64,000 nt of DNA. It comes from Anastrepha obliqua (lineage: Eukaryota > Arthropoda > Insecta > Diptera > Tephritidae). Below are positions 43,175 to 53,442 of the stretch, piece after piece. The first letter of the stretch is position 1; each line of letters begins with the position of its first letter. The stretch spans positions 17,011,792-17,075,791 of the forward strand of contig NC_072892.1 of the NCBI RefSeq assembly GCF_027943255.1. The letters run 5' to 3'. The notes beneath the pieces were generated by a model. It made no database searches, was not told the DNA's origin, and saw only the letters and a program-made list of their open reading frames with translations. Made by a program: the position numbers and the translations under genes.

Positions 43175-44530
43175 GTGAAGTCCAAAATATTCAAGACTGA
43201 CGTCATAAAAATGTTTTTGACGGCGCCATCTTTTAATGAGTTGGTGCGTTGGAAGTTACATCCCTAGCTGACTTGCAGTGAAAGCTTGCTGACATTCGGT
43301 TCAGTAGAAGCGAAGTTATTGCGTCGAAAGTGTCAGTAAGTTTTTTTGTGTCATCGGTACAAAAATGTATTTCGAACAAAGAGCTAAGATAAAATTTTGT
43401 TTTAAAATCGGTAAAACTTTTACCGAAACATTTGAATTGATGAAAAAAGCGCATGGCTTTCTCGTGCCAGAGTTCATAAGTGGTTTACACGTTTCAGAGA
43501 TGGTGCTGAGGACATAAATGACAATGAACACCGAAAACTCTATCGAATTTGTTCGTAAATTTATCATAAATGCACCGAAATCATAGCTGAAATTCATGGA
43601 ATCGGAGTTGAATATTTCCAAAACATCGATTTATCGCATTTTAACTAATCATTTGGGCTTACGAAAGGTCTGTGCACGTTTCATTCCGCACAAGTTAACT
43701 GAGGACCAAAAATTGCTCAGAATTCAACATTCGAAAGGCCTCATTAAAGAGGCGAGGAAAGACGAGAACTTCCTTTACAACATTGCAACTGTTGTTGAAA
43801 CGTGGTGATCCAACATGAACCTGAAACTAAGCGTCAAAGTTCCGAATGGAAGACCCTAGACGAGCCACTACCCAAAAACTCGCGTTTGGAGAAGTAAAAA
43901 ATCAAGTCGATGCTCATTTGCTTTTACGATTCCAAGGGAATTGCCCACAAGGAGTTCGTGCCAACGGGCCAAACCGTCAATGCAATTTTCTATCTTGGCG
44001 TTTTGAAGCGTTTGCTGCAACGCATTCTTCGAATTCACCCTGAATACCGCGAAGAAGGAGGCTGGCGCTTATTGCATGGTAATGCACCATCTTATCGATC
44101 CACTCTTGATTTTTTGACTAGAAATCGCATTTTAGCCATCAATCACTCACCGTATTCGCCTGATATGGCTCCTTGTGACTTCTACGTATTCGGAAAATTG
44201 CATTTGGGCATGAAAGGAAAATATTTTGCGCTCATAGAGACCATCCAAAAGGCTTGTACCGACATCCTGAAGGACATTCCGGTCAATGGCCTGAAACCCT
44301 CTTTCGGAAAGCGTTTAGATCGAAGTTATCAGAACAAAGCCCCTGTCGTTTCTATATTAGCTCAGTCTTGTTTAGACTTCACTTTGTATTATATGACATC
44401 TCATTTTTCTCCAAGTGCCAGGAAATTTGCAAAACCAAATATGTATTGGTTTCTGAGAAATAAATTAATGCAATTTCCAAACTGTAAAATACTTAAACCT
44501 TTCACTAACGCACGATAAGCAGATTGTTGT
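43175..44530 (+). pseudogene. Dead DD34D mariner transposase
   Basis: Starts ATG at 43365: FEQRAKIKFCFKIGKTFTET; a frameshift follows near 43465. Then ESELNISKTSIYRILTNHLG, LRKVCARFIPHKLTEDQKLL (43596-43700), and YDSKGIAHKEFVPTGQTVN...YSPDMAPCDFYVFGKLHL (43919-44208). It is a classical mariner (cut-and-paste transposase, DDE/D core). The first catalytic site reads VVETW where GDETW is expected, and the second HGNAPS where HDNAPS is expected, so both metal-binding Asp are lost; two residues are also missing before the third. The C-terminal tail after 44320 is scrambled. 5' leader from about 43175. Confidence 0.85.
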
Positions 44531-44955
44531 AGCTGGTATTTATCATCGCCACAATTTCAGCTTTTGAACATATAAGTTTCTTTAGATTTCCAACAGATTT
44601 TTTTCCATTCGTTGCACAACTTTTTAAAATTATAAATTCCTTTAGTATCTTCATTTCAGAAATGTACATCAATAGAAATATATCTGCCGGGTATGTGGCT
44701 TAAACCATATGAACGGGAATCATTATCTCTAATAGAAAACAGAAAGCTATGTAAAAATATATTTAAAACACATTTTTGCTTACACTGTTACTTAGAATAT
44801 AAAATGCTCTTAATATTTATACAAAATAACTTTAAGGTAAAGAAACAGCTGTTTACACCCGCAAATCGGAAAACCGGTGCTCATTCAATAGGGGCTGCTG
44901 ATAACAACTTACAATGAAAAATAATACACTCATTTAACTGATTTTGAACATAAAA
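44531..44955. other. Spacer
   Basis: No feature recognised. Confidence 0.35.
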
Positions 44956-44961
44956 TACTAG

Positions 44962-45262
44962 AATGCGAGGATGATAGATTACAAGGTTTGGCCATCCGAA
45001 GAAGAGATGTGAAAGTAACTTCGGCTACCACGTCGTAAGCGATTCGGAGGCAGAATTTCGCCTGCTCATTTCACACGTGCTCTTACGCTTTTCATTCGTT
45101 GCTAAGCCAACAACTAAGTAACATGAGCGCTGGTTAAGTTGATTTCTTTGGTATATCACCAACACAATCTCAGTTTTGTCGTAAACCGCTGTCATGGCCC
45201 CGACTCCATAAGCCAATCAGCTGATTCTTTCAAATTTACTGAGAGCCGGTTAGCGATCTGAT
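44962..45262 (-). repeat. Longest copy of the CTCTCAGCGAA...CATCCT dispersed repeat
   Basis: Reading the minus strand from 45262: CGGCTCTCAGTAAATTTG, AATCAGCTGATTGGCTTATG, TTTACGACAAAACTGAGATT, TGTTGGTGATATACCAAA, GGCCAAACCTTGTAATC, TATCATCCT. About 300 bp with both family ends. No coding capacity. It serves as reference for the partial copies at 9276, 10610, 24530 and 28830. Confidence 0.65.
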
Positions 45263-45341
45263 GTTGGTCATACCTTTTGCACTCTCTCCTCCGTGCTAGA
45301 ACCTACCAATGGTGGTATTATTTCATTAGCTGATTGGTGCC

Positions 45342-46205
45342 TGATTATCAAAGTGAGATAACCAAGCATCGTGCAGTGATTAAATTTTTTTTTTTTTAAG
45401 GTTTAAAAGCAAAGGAAATTTATGAACGAATGTTGAAAGTGTATAAGGACTTTTCGCCATCAATTAGTACTTATAGTAGAAAAATGAGTTGCTGAATTTG
45501 AATGTGGTCACACAAGCTGTAAAGGCCATCCAAAAACGGCAACAACACCAGAAAACGTAGAACAAATACAACAATTTCGTCTAGTGACTGAAAAAGATTT
45601 AGTAAATGTCTTAATCGTATTATTGGGTAGTGTAAGCAATATTTTGACTGAGGTTTCGGAATTGGGTTTCAGAAAACTGTGTGCACAATGGATGCCGCAT
45701 TCGGCACACAATAGAACACCAAAACATTCGAATGCGATTTTCTCAGCAACATTTAGAGCATTTTCGACAAGATCAAGTGGATTTTGTGCGTCGATTTATC
45801 GCTATGGGGGAGACTTGGATCTGTCACCGCGATCCTAAATTAAAACAAGAGGCCAAAGAGTGGTGTGAAGCTGGTTTTTTAGCTCCAAAATTAGTTCGAG
45901 TCCAGAAATAGCATCACTTTTTTGCAATGCGAAAGGAATTTTATTTTGGAGTTAAAGTTCGAATGGTTTGAGCATCCAACGTATTCACCAGATTTGATCC
46001 CTAGCGACTTCCATCTGTTTCCAGACTTCAAAAAATGCATGGGTTGAAAGCGTTTTTCATTAAATGATGAGTTCATATTAGCTGTGAAAGCTTATTTTGC
46101 AGCCCTTCTAGATTCTCACTTCAAGGATGGAATCTTGTTGGAAAAAGTGTATTGATGTTCAGGGAGACTATACCGAATAATAAAGTGTATTTGAAACCAT
46201 AAAAT
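45342..46205 (+). pseudogene. DD34D mariner with internal deletion
   Basis: From about 45362 frames give KHRAVIKF, GLKAKEIYERMLKVYKDFSP, CGHTSCKGHPKTATTPENVEQ, RIRHTIEHQNIRMRFSQQHLE-like (45690-45750), VDFVRRFIAMGETWICHRDP (catalytic DETW now GETW), EWCEAGFLAPK, then a deletion, and FEWFEHPTYSPDLIPSDFHLF with FAALLDSHFKDGI and a stop (to about 46180). The second catalytic Asp lies in the deleted part. Close to the SETMAR-like mariner group. It lies about 80 bp from the short repeat at 44962-45262. Confidence 0.8.
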
Positions 46206-46239
46206 TAGTTTTTTTTTTTCTTATAGAACCACAAAACCT

Positions 46240-46345
46240 ATTAAACAACCTAGTAGTTGAGGTAAGAGAGAGACCGAACTGGAGGAGGATTGTTAATGAA
46301 GCTATGGTCCACCACAGACTGTGAAGCTAAGAGAGAATAGTTACA
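46240..46345 (+). pseudogene. RTE-like LINE 3' scrap
   Basis: Encodes VEVRERPNWRRIVNEAMVHH and a stop, like the last residues of the copy at 34430-34595 (RIVDEAKAHPEL). Very short. Confidence 0.5.
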
Positions 46346-46424
46346 AGCCAGTCGATTTTTTTTTAACACAAAAGTCAATTAGAGGTATACTCCTCACGCT
46401 ACCAGACATTTGTTTTCGCCACAG

Positions 46425-46525
46425 CCAGTTCTACGTTAACGGAACAACGTGGATTTTTATTATCACTTCAGCAGCACCCCCTAAAAATGTATAGGAAATG
46501 TTTATGTTTCTATATTATAATAACA
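46425..46525 (+). mobile_element. Diverged copy of the short LINE-like retroposon
   Basis: CAGCCAGTTCTACGTTAACGG at the left, TCACTTCAGCAGCACCCCCT in the middle, ATGTTTATGTTTC then an ATAATAACAACAAC tail. Same order as 39390-39525 but more diverged. Confidence 0.55.
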
Positions 46526-46529
46526 ACAA

Positions 46530-48470
46530 CATTTACTCATAATTGTCACCACTTATGCAACAGGAGCTCTAGCGTCTTGGTATCGTTGTAAACAACTATG
46601 GATATGATTTTGATATGGAAAATGAAAATTTTGCAAATTTTATGCAGCACTATTTTAGATAAAGAACTGCAATACAGATCAGCACCGCCAATATAGATAA
46701 AAAATATTACTTCTCAAAAACCAATTCGAACTAATTAGACTCACTTTAGAATCGATTAAATGGTTTTTCGATGGGGATATAACATTTCAGTATTTAATAC
46801 TTCAGATAGCGGACTGAAATTTATTTCTGATATGGTACATTTGCCATATTTCATAAGACCACAACGCTCACATTGCAGCGATCGATTCTTTTCAGCCAAT
46901 ATTCCACCATTATTCAACACTTATCGATCAGAAAGCTCTAAATTTCGCATTGGATATTGTTTTCGAGCTCAAGAGGTTTAACTACTTGAGTTGTAAATGT
47001 TTGGATTAAAATTCGTGCATGAAATTCGTCCCAATGTATACTGAGAAATTTTAAATTTCTGTACATAAATGGCAGGGGTCGACTTATTTGGAACTCAATC
47101 TCTTACGGTTCCGATATTTTCGGTACTTCAACTGGTACTGAGTCTCACTAGCAAGAAAATTCAGAAAATAATGAGTATTTTAACTCGAATTTATCCACTG
47201 TAGTTAGTGCAGCCGGTCGGGTAGGACGATTACTGCCACCAACTAGGAAGTGCTTTAGTAATTTTTAATAACTTCCAAGCATTGCTCTTTCACGCCCTAC
47301 GGTAAGAGCGTAAACCTCAAATTACTTAATTGATTTTGCTACCAACCACTTTTGAAGTTGTTTTCATATTTATTTATTTTTTCTACAATAAAGTATTTTA
47401 TTTTCTCACAATCGACTCACCTCCATCGGAACTAACTCAACTGTGATCAATGCCCACTGTGACAGTTCAATGCAAATATTTTATAAGTAAATAACTAAAA
47501 TGCATAAATTCGAAAGATTCTTTTGTTTGAGTTCAAATTTCACGCGTATGTCATATCCGTTCGCATCAACAAAAGATGACAAACTCAAAAATGCATAAAA
47601 TATTTGTGTATTCTCTCACATATGTGTGGGTATATGTGTGCGTGTGCATATGTCAGTATAACTGCATTGTCAAACCGCCACCAAAATTCTTAAAAATATA
47701 ATAAATTTTTTTAAGAGAGAATCAAAATTGCTCAACTAAAGTCAGCTCTGCTGTAGGCCTCGGTGTAAATGAACTCAGGTCAGGGGATTAAGTGCGAACC
47801 TATGTGTGTATGTATGTATGTATGCCATGTGTATACACGCCCTTTTTGTTTACAATTACTAAACTGGTAAAATTACCTGCCTATTGAATGTCACTAAGTG
47901 CAGTTGATTGCCTCAAATGTTGGGCTTGAGTAGTCAGATAAGAATATTTGCGTGGGTGGAAAAACTCTTTTCATTCTCAGAAATTTCATTTAGACCAGCT
48001 AAAATTGTGTTTACTTACATAGTTTAGAATTGGGGGGAAATGAGAAACAATTTAATCGACATTAAGATTTATTGACCGGCACATGTATGTAAATGTAAAT
48101 AAACATATACACATGTGTGTGTATGCGTGTAGGTATGTAATGGCTAGCCGAATGAATGGTTGATTGAGGAACCACGCTAGTTAGCCTGAGTCATGCGGGC
48201 TATTCGAAATACATACATACAAATGTATATATTACACATACACGTGCACACACACATCTTTGTGCACTGGTACACTCGTAGTAACGTGGAATGAGAGACC
48301 CTTTAGGTAAATTTGTTCGTACGCGATTGGTGCTCGTCGTCAATTTCGGTAATTTTACACAAGATGCGATGTAAGCGATTCCAAGTCAAGCGATCCAACT
48401 ATTTTGGACACTGTCATCAATAACTCTAAAAATTCAGTTATTTTTGAGCTTTATAAAATAACAAGGCTAA
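46530..48470. other. Spacer with TG/TATG repeats
   Basis: Microsatellites at 47803-47824 and 48105-48130. No gene or element recognised. Confidence 0.4.
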
Positions 48471-48474
48471 AAGA

Positions 48475-49315
48475 TGATGCAAAATGAAAAAATTTTGACA
48501 GTATTGAAAATATTTTTTTGTTTTTTTAATTTTTAGGATAAACAAAACTATGAGTGTTTTTTTAGGGGTAGATAAAAAAAATGAAGCAGAATGAAAAAAT
48601 TTTAAAATTAATGCAGTGTTGGAAACATGTTTTTTTTTTTAAGTTTTTAGAACAAACAAAACTTTATAATTTTTTTTTTAATTTTTGTATAATTTTTTTT
48701 TTGACCTTTTCAAACATTTTTTTTTTTTTTGCATTTTTTAGGATACAATTTATTTTATATAAATTTGGTTTTGGCAAGAAAATAATATTTTATTGTTCAC
48801 ACTTTTTTGGGAAGTTTTTTTAAGGGGAGATCAAAGATGAAGCAAAATGAAAAATTTTAAAATTAGTGCAATGTTGAAAACATTTTTTTCCATTTTTTAG
48901 GACTAACAAAATTATATTTTTTCAATTTTTATGATAAAATATACTTTTTCACTGAAAAAAGCGCAATTCTTGACATTTTCAAACTTTTTTTTAATTTTTT
49001 AGGATACAATATATTTTCTAAAGTTAGGTTTTGGCAAAGATATAATATTTTATTCTCCAAAATTTTTTGGGAAGCTTTTTCAGGGGTACCTACTTCAATT
49101 TAACTTGAAAATGTATGGGGATCCCATTATGAAATTTGCAGGGATTACTAAAGAGCTATCAACTATTAATAAAATAAGGAGGAGTTTTTTTTAAAACAGA
49201 TAAACTTCTCAAAAAATGTTGAAAAATAAAATATTATTTCTATATCAAAACAAATTTTTAGAAAATATATTGCATTATAAAAAATTAAAAAAAAAAAATG
49301 TTTTGAAAATGTAAA
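48475..49315. repeat. AT-rich tandem and inverted repeat
   Basis: A unit of roughly 265-270 bp occurs in direct order at about 48570-48830 and 48832-49085 (marker words ATGAAGCARAATGAAAAA, TTTTTTAGGATACAAT, GGTTTTGGCAA, TTTTTTGGGAAG), with a shortened copy before it at about 48475-48565. The end of the unit recurs inverted at about 49196-49310. A ~110-bp non-repeated centre (49086-49195) separates the arms. Function unknown. Confidence 0.7.
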
Positions 49316-49345
49316 AAACCGGAAGACATTTTACTGTAAACACCT

Positions 49346-49500
49346 CAAGGCGAATCTATTAAAAGTGGTATCGCCGTCAGCCCAAAATAAAAGAAGGCAA
49401 ATTCATTTTTTGTTTTCAATTTTTCCCAATACTTTGCTTCGACAATCAAGCGTACAAACATTGTTGTTGGTCTAGTGGCACCACCTTTAATAAATGTGCT
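49346..49500 (-). mobile_element. hAT-like MITE, diverged copy
   Basis: Begins CAAGGCGAATCTATTAAAAG and ends in GGCACCACCTTTAATAAA; the inside, reversed, matches 52106-52284 (for example ACTAGACCAACAACAATG and TTGATTGTCGAAGCAAAG). The right terminus has lost the GCCTTG end. Confidence 0.7.
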
Positions 49501-51780
49501 TTAAACACTCTACACTACAATACTTTCAAAATTAAGTCATTCTCAAAATTATAAAAGGCTTTTTAAAAAAATTTCAACTTACTTCCTAATATTCTCTATC
49601 CCACAAATAAACCAGTTTTTAGAATAATTAGCGAGAAAGTGCCCAATAATTGGCTCACTTGCGATTGAATCGTTCATTTGTCCATAAACCAGAAATTTTA
49701 TTTCGATTAACAGGCATAGGCATTAATAATACTTTAAACTAAAAACTTCAATGAATCCATTTTTACCAAAAAAACACACAACATTCGTAAGCAATTTGAT
49801 TTTTAACACTATTTCTACAACGATTTTGTGCATACCTATTTCGGCCTTTGGTAGAAAAAGCGTCAATTACTTAAACCAATAAGAAAAAAGCGTCAACAAT
49901 ATTTCAGCTGATAAAACTGGCTACAAGTTGCCGAAGAAATATTGTTTGAGCAGTAGACTAACTAGTTCTAGATTTTCCTACATGGGATGTTGCTCGAGAA
50001 GCACTGCAGAGCAAGCGCGAAATGTAAAAGAATAAAAAATAATATAAACACATAACTGTGCAAAATTTACTAACTGGTTGTTCATTAACTGCTGAAAGCT
50101 TTGAAAATGAAATAGCCAAATTAATATAAATCGATATTTTGAAAACCTTCCCCGTGGTCTTGAAGATAAATGCTTGGCATGGATCAAATGTTGGATTCGC
50201 TAGAAAAAAGGAATGAGTAGAGCAGAAATCAAATTTTAGATTAGCTGGTGAGAATAAAAAAGAATTGCTTCGACTTTTGAATTAGGCTTTTTGCAAATTT
50301 AAAACATTTATTTAAAATTCAATTTATTGTCACCACTTTCGAGTGCGTGCCCTTTGCCAAATGGAAAGATTTCCTCCGGTCACACATTAGAGTTTCGATG
50401 CTATTCTATGCATATAATCGAAATTTGCCAAAAATTTGAATTTAAAGCGATTATCGACGCATTCACCTCTGCTAAAGCAAGTAAACTCACTTTTGAATGC
50501 CCAAAAAAACGTTTGAATTTGAGACTTATTTTTTTGTCTATAAAGTAGTGTTAAATCGCAGTTTTTTGCTTAAGAAATCATACTACGTTTTACCTCAATC
50601 CCTAAAAGCACAGAACAGGTTGGAAATTGAAATATTATAGAAGAATTATTTTATGGAATCTGCGACTTTTCTTCTTTTCTTTCTTTCTTCTTTCTTTTGA
50701 TAAATTGAAACGGAAAAGATAACCTTATTCTCAACTTTTCGAAGTAAGTTGAGGAAAAAAAATGCATTAAATAAAAATTTAAAGGTAACCCCATTCTCAT
50801 CAATTGACAGCATGTTTGGACATGATCGGACTTGTCACTTCACACGTGCCAAACGAACGCTGCAGAAAAGCTCTTTTTCACGTCAGAGGTGACTTACGGC
50901 CGATAAAGGTTATTATAGCCATCATTTGCTATCCACGCGCCTTGCCGCAGAACTCAATTAGTTTCGCCCTTTCCATTGACAAACCATGAAGATTATAACC
51001 GCCGAAGACAGCAAAGAATGCAACAAAAGAATTAATGACACTTGACGGCTCATGAGAAGAAGATCTCATTTTTGCGTGACCAGCCAAAGCGTAAAATGCT
51101 AATAGTGTCACTGTCAAAAATTACTATGTTTATGATGCGCCAGATGACATGAAATGTTAGCAAAATGGGTTGACGACGAATAAACTAATGATTATGTTAA
51201 TTATGTTGATTAAGTTTGGATTTGCTCAGTTTCTAGAGTTGACACATTAAGATTCTTAATACATTAACGCATAGATATTCTAAAAATAAAAAATAAAAAT
51301 GAAATAAAAACAAAAAAGAAATCGAATACAAAAGCATTTATCTGCATAGATTAGTACGTGATTGGCGGTCTAGCCTTTTCTTTCTTCTGCTTCTTGTTTA
51401 TTTTATCAACTAACCTAGTAAAATTAAACTAAATTCGCACTACGACTTTCTCCGTTTCATATGCGTTACGTTAGGCACGGATGGGTTGAATAATAGTTTT
51501 AGAAAAGTATAGAGAAGTAGAAAAGTTTAGAGTAAAAAAAAAAATTAATATCTATTATCACAACAAATTTCTTCTTATCAATGAAGAGTAATGCCCCAAA
51601 GTTTTTTCGCAAAGCTTGCCAGTAAAAGTTATTCAGAAGCAAAGTTTTTGGCGAATATTCAGCTGTTCTCACTCAGCCGAATGTCAAAAATTGCACCAAC
51701 CTGTTCGGCAATATTTGTACTAAAAACTAAGACATGTGTGGAAAGCATTCAGTGGTGACACCATTTCTAAAATGTTTTCT
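49501..51780. other. Spacer; GC-richer island at 50790-51120
   Basis: Mostly AT-rich. At 50790-51120 the base composition rises and there is a 61-codon frame on plus (50804-50989) and a 62-codon frame on minus (51117-50929), the latter after a TTTTTGACAG acceptor-like site. No family recognised; neither is called as a gene. Confidence 0.35.
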
Positions 51781-52105
51781 TATTCACATAATAAGTCCAA
51801 TGTTGACTTCCTGTTCAGTCTGTTAAAGGAGATAGGATTGAGAGTTATTTCTGTGAGCAAAAGGTTTGTGTGTAATTGAAATACTTTATTGGCAGATATG
51901 GCGAGCTTTTTTATTTCTTCAACTATTGTGAGAAATTTGAAGTCACGCTGTTTTTGGGCATTTGTGATGTCATATTGTGCGTTTGTCATCATTCTTAGGG
52001 TTTTGGACTGGATTCTTTAGAGTATTTTGATGTTCGAGTTAGCTGCAGTGCCTCAAATTTGTATGCCATAGGCCTATATTGGTTTTAAGATAACTGAGTA
52101 GAGTA

Positions 52106-52284
52106 CAAGGCGAATTCATTAAAGGTGGTGGCACTAGACCAACAACAATGTTTTGTACGTTTGATTGTCAAAGCAAAGTTTGGAAAAATTGAAAACAAAG
52201 AATGAATTCGCCTTTTTTTATTCTATGCTGACAAAGGGCACGGCAAAATAAAAAACACACCGATACCTCCTTAGATTCGCCTTG
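52106..52284 (+). mobile_element. hAT-like MITE, 179 bp, with 8-bp target duplication
   Basis: Inverted ends CAAGGCGAAT (52106 and, reversed, 52284) bounded by GTAGAGTA on both sides (52098-52105, 52285-52292). Eight-base duplications are typical of hAT and P superfamilies. No coding capacity. It lies inside the Jockey relic, so it is younger than that. A diverged inverted copy is at 49346-49500. Confidence 0.85.
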
Positions 52285-52574
52285 GTAGAGTAAGTGAGAG
52301 GCATGAAAATTTCAATTAAGTAGCCAGTATACGTTTCGGAGTTTAATTCTAGCTGCTTTGCGTTTGGTGAAAATATGCGTTTTCCATGTAAGCTTGCTGT
52401 TGAGGTGCATGCAAAGTTATTTTGTTGAATGATTACATTATTGGGCAAGTGTTGCGTTTGCGTGTAAAGATAACTTGAGCAGATTTTGTCTCGTTAGCTT
52501 TTATTTTTCAGTCTCTCAGCCATTGAGCTATTTTATCAAGTCTTTTACGTCTTTCTCGAGTTTGAGGGAAGCCA

Positions 52575-53036
52575 CTGGTAAACATTTTTGAGCAGGTATT
52601 TGAGGCACAATGAAAATCATCTAGAATACTTTTTTTGTGTTATCTAAAAGTAATACAGAAACGCAGACCTAAGGGGTGGAGGGGCTAAACCAACCCTTTA
52701 ATTAAAAAAAAAAAAAACAATTTTGTATGCAAAAAATGTTTTTGAGGCACTTTGAAAATGTATATGTTAAAATTGAATGTTTGAAAAATAAAAAAAAATA
52801 AGCCAGATTATTTGGTTGGGTCTGAAACTTTGCCAGGTGATTGCAAAATAATTTTTTTAAAAGTGAAAAAATGTTTTTGAGGCACGTTGAAATTTTTACC
52901 ACATATTATTTATAATTTAAAAAAAAAATATTGCCAAAAAGACAGAATGTTCTGATGGGACTTTCTACCTGCCAGGTGTTCCACAATATTTTCGTGAGTG
53001 CGAGTGAACAAATACCTGCTCAAAAATGCTTACCAG
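52575..53036. mobile_element. 462-bp element with 28-bp inverted ends
   Basis: Inverted repeats at 52575-52602 and 53009-53036 match at 27 of 28 bases (they start CTGGTAARCATTTTTGAGCA). The inside is AT-rich and carries the word TTTTTGAGGCAC three times (about 52598, 52740, 52874) as a loose tandem. No transposase. No target duplication visible, so the superfamily is unknown. It splits the Jockey relic between motif C and the thumb. Confidence 0.75.
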
Positions 53037-53442
53037 CTCTCCTACTATTCGGGGTGGAAGTCTATAGAGAGTACGGCTGAGTCATTTGCAAAAGTTCCAA
53101 TGACAGTTTCTTCTCTGATTGGTAGATCTTATGGGTAAAGCAAGTAAAGTATTGGGCACGTTATACTGCCTTGGGGTACGCCAGCTAAACTTGCATAGAG
53201 TTCAGACTGTTCTTCGTTTTGTTTAACAAAGAAGTGTCGGTCTTTGAGGTAGGAGTTGATAAAAGTTGGTTAACAAATAAAATAGATAGCAAAAAAAAAA
53301 AATGGATAATAATAGAAAAATGAAGATTGAGTGTTTTTCTAGGCGAATAACTGAAGAAAATTAACAAAAGCATATTTTTTCCGATCTGCATATTCAATCT
53401 GCAGTTTTTCAATTACATATGTCAAATTTTAAAATTCTTATA

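Larger units (their letters stand above)
51790..53265 (-). pseudogene. Jockey LINE relic broken by two insertions
   Basis: On the minus strand: FINSYLKDRHFFVKQNEEQS (about 53265-53205), ASLAGVPQGSITCPILYLLY (motif B), GTFANDSAVLSID (motif C, Asp pair changed to Asn-Asp; about 53095-53060). After an insert: ASLKLEKDVKDLI, then LNSKLTWKTHIFTKRKAARI; after a second insert the tail SKTLRMMTNAQYDITNAQ and RDFKF (about 52015-51935). The order and words are those of the Jockey clade RT palm, thumb and C-terminus. Frameshifts, stops and the changed active site make it dead. Upstream endonuclease is absent. Confidence 0.8.

Noticed and set aside
48581..48823. 80-codon Phe-rich frame
   Set aside because: Lies in the AT-rich tandem repeat; poly-T gives poly-Phe.
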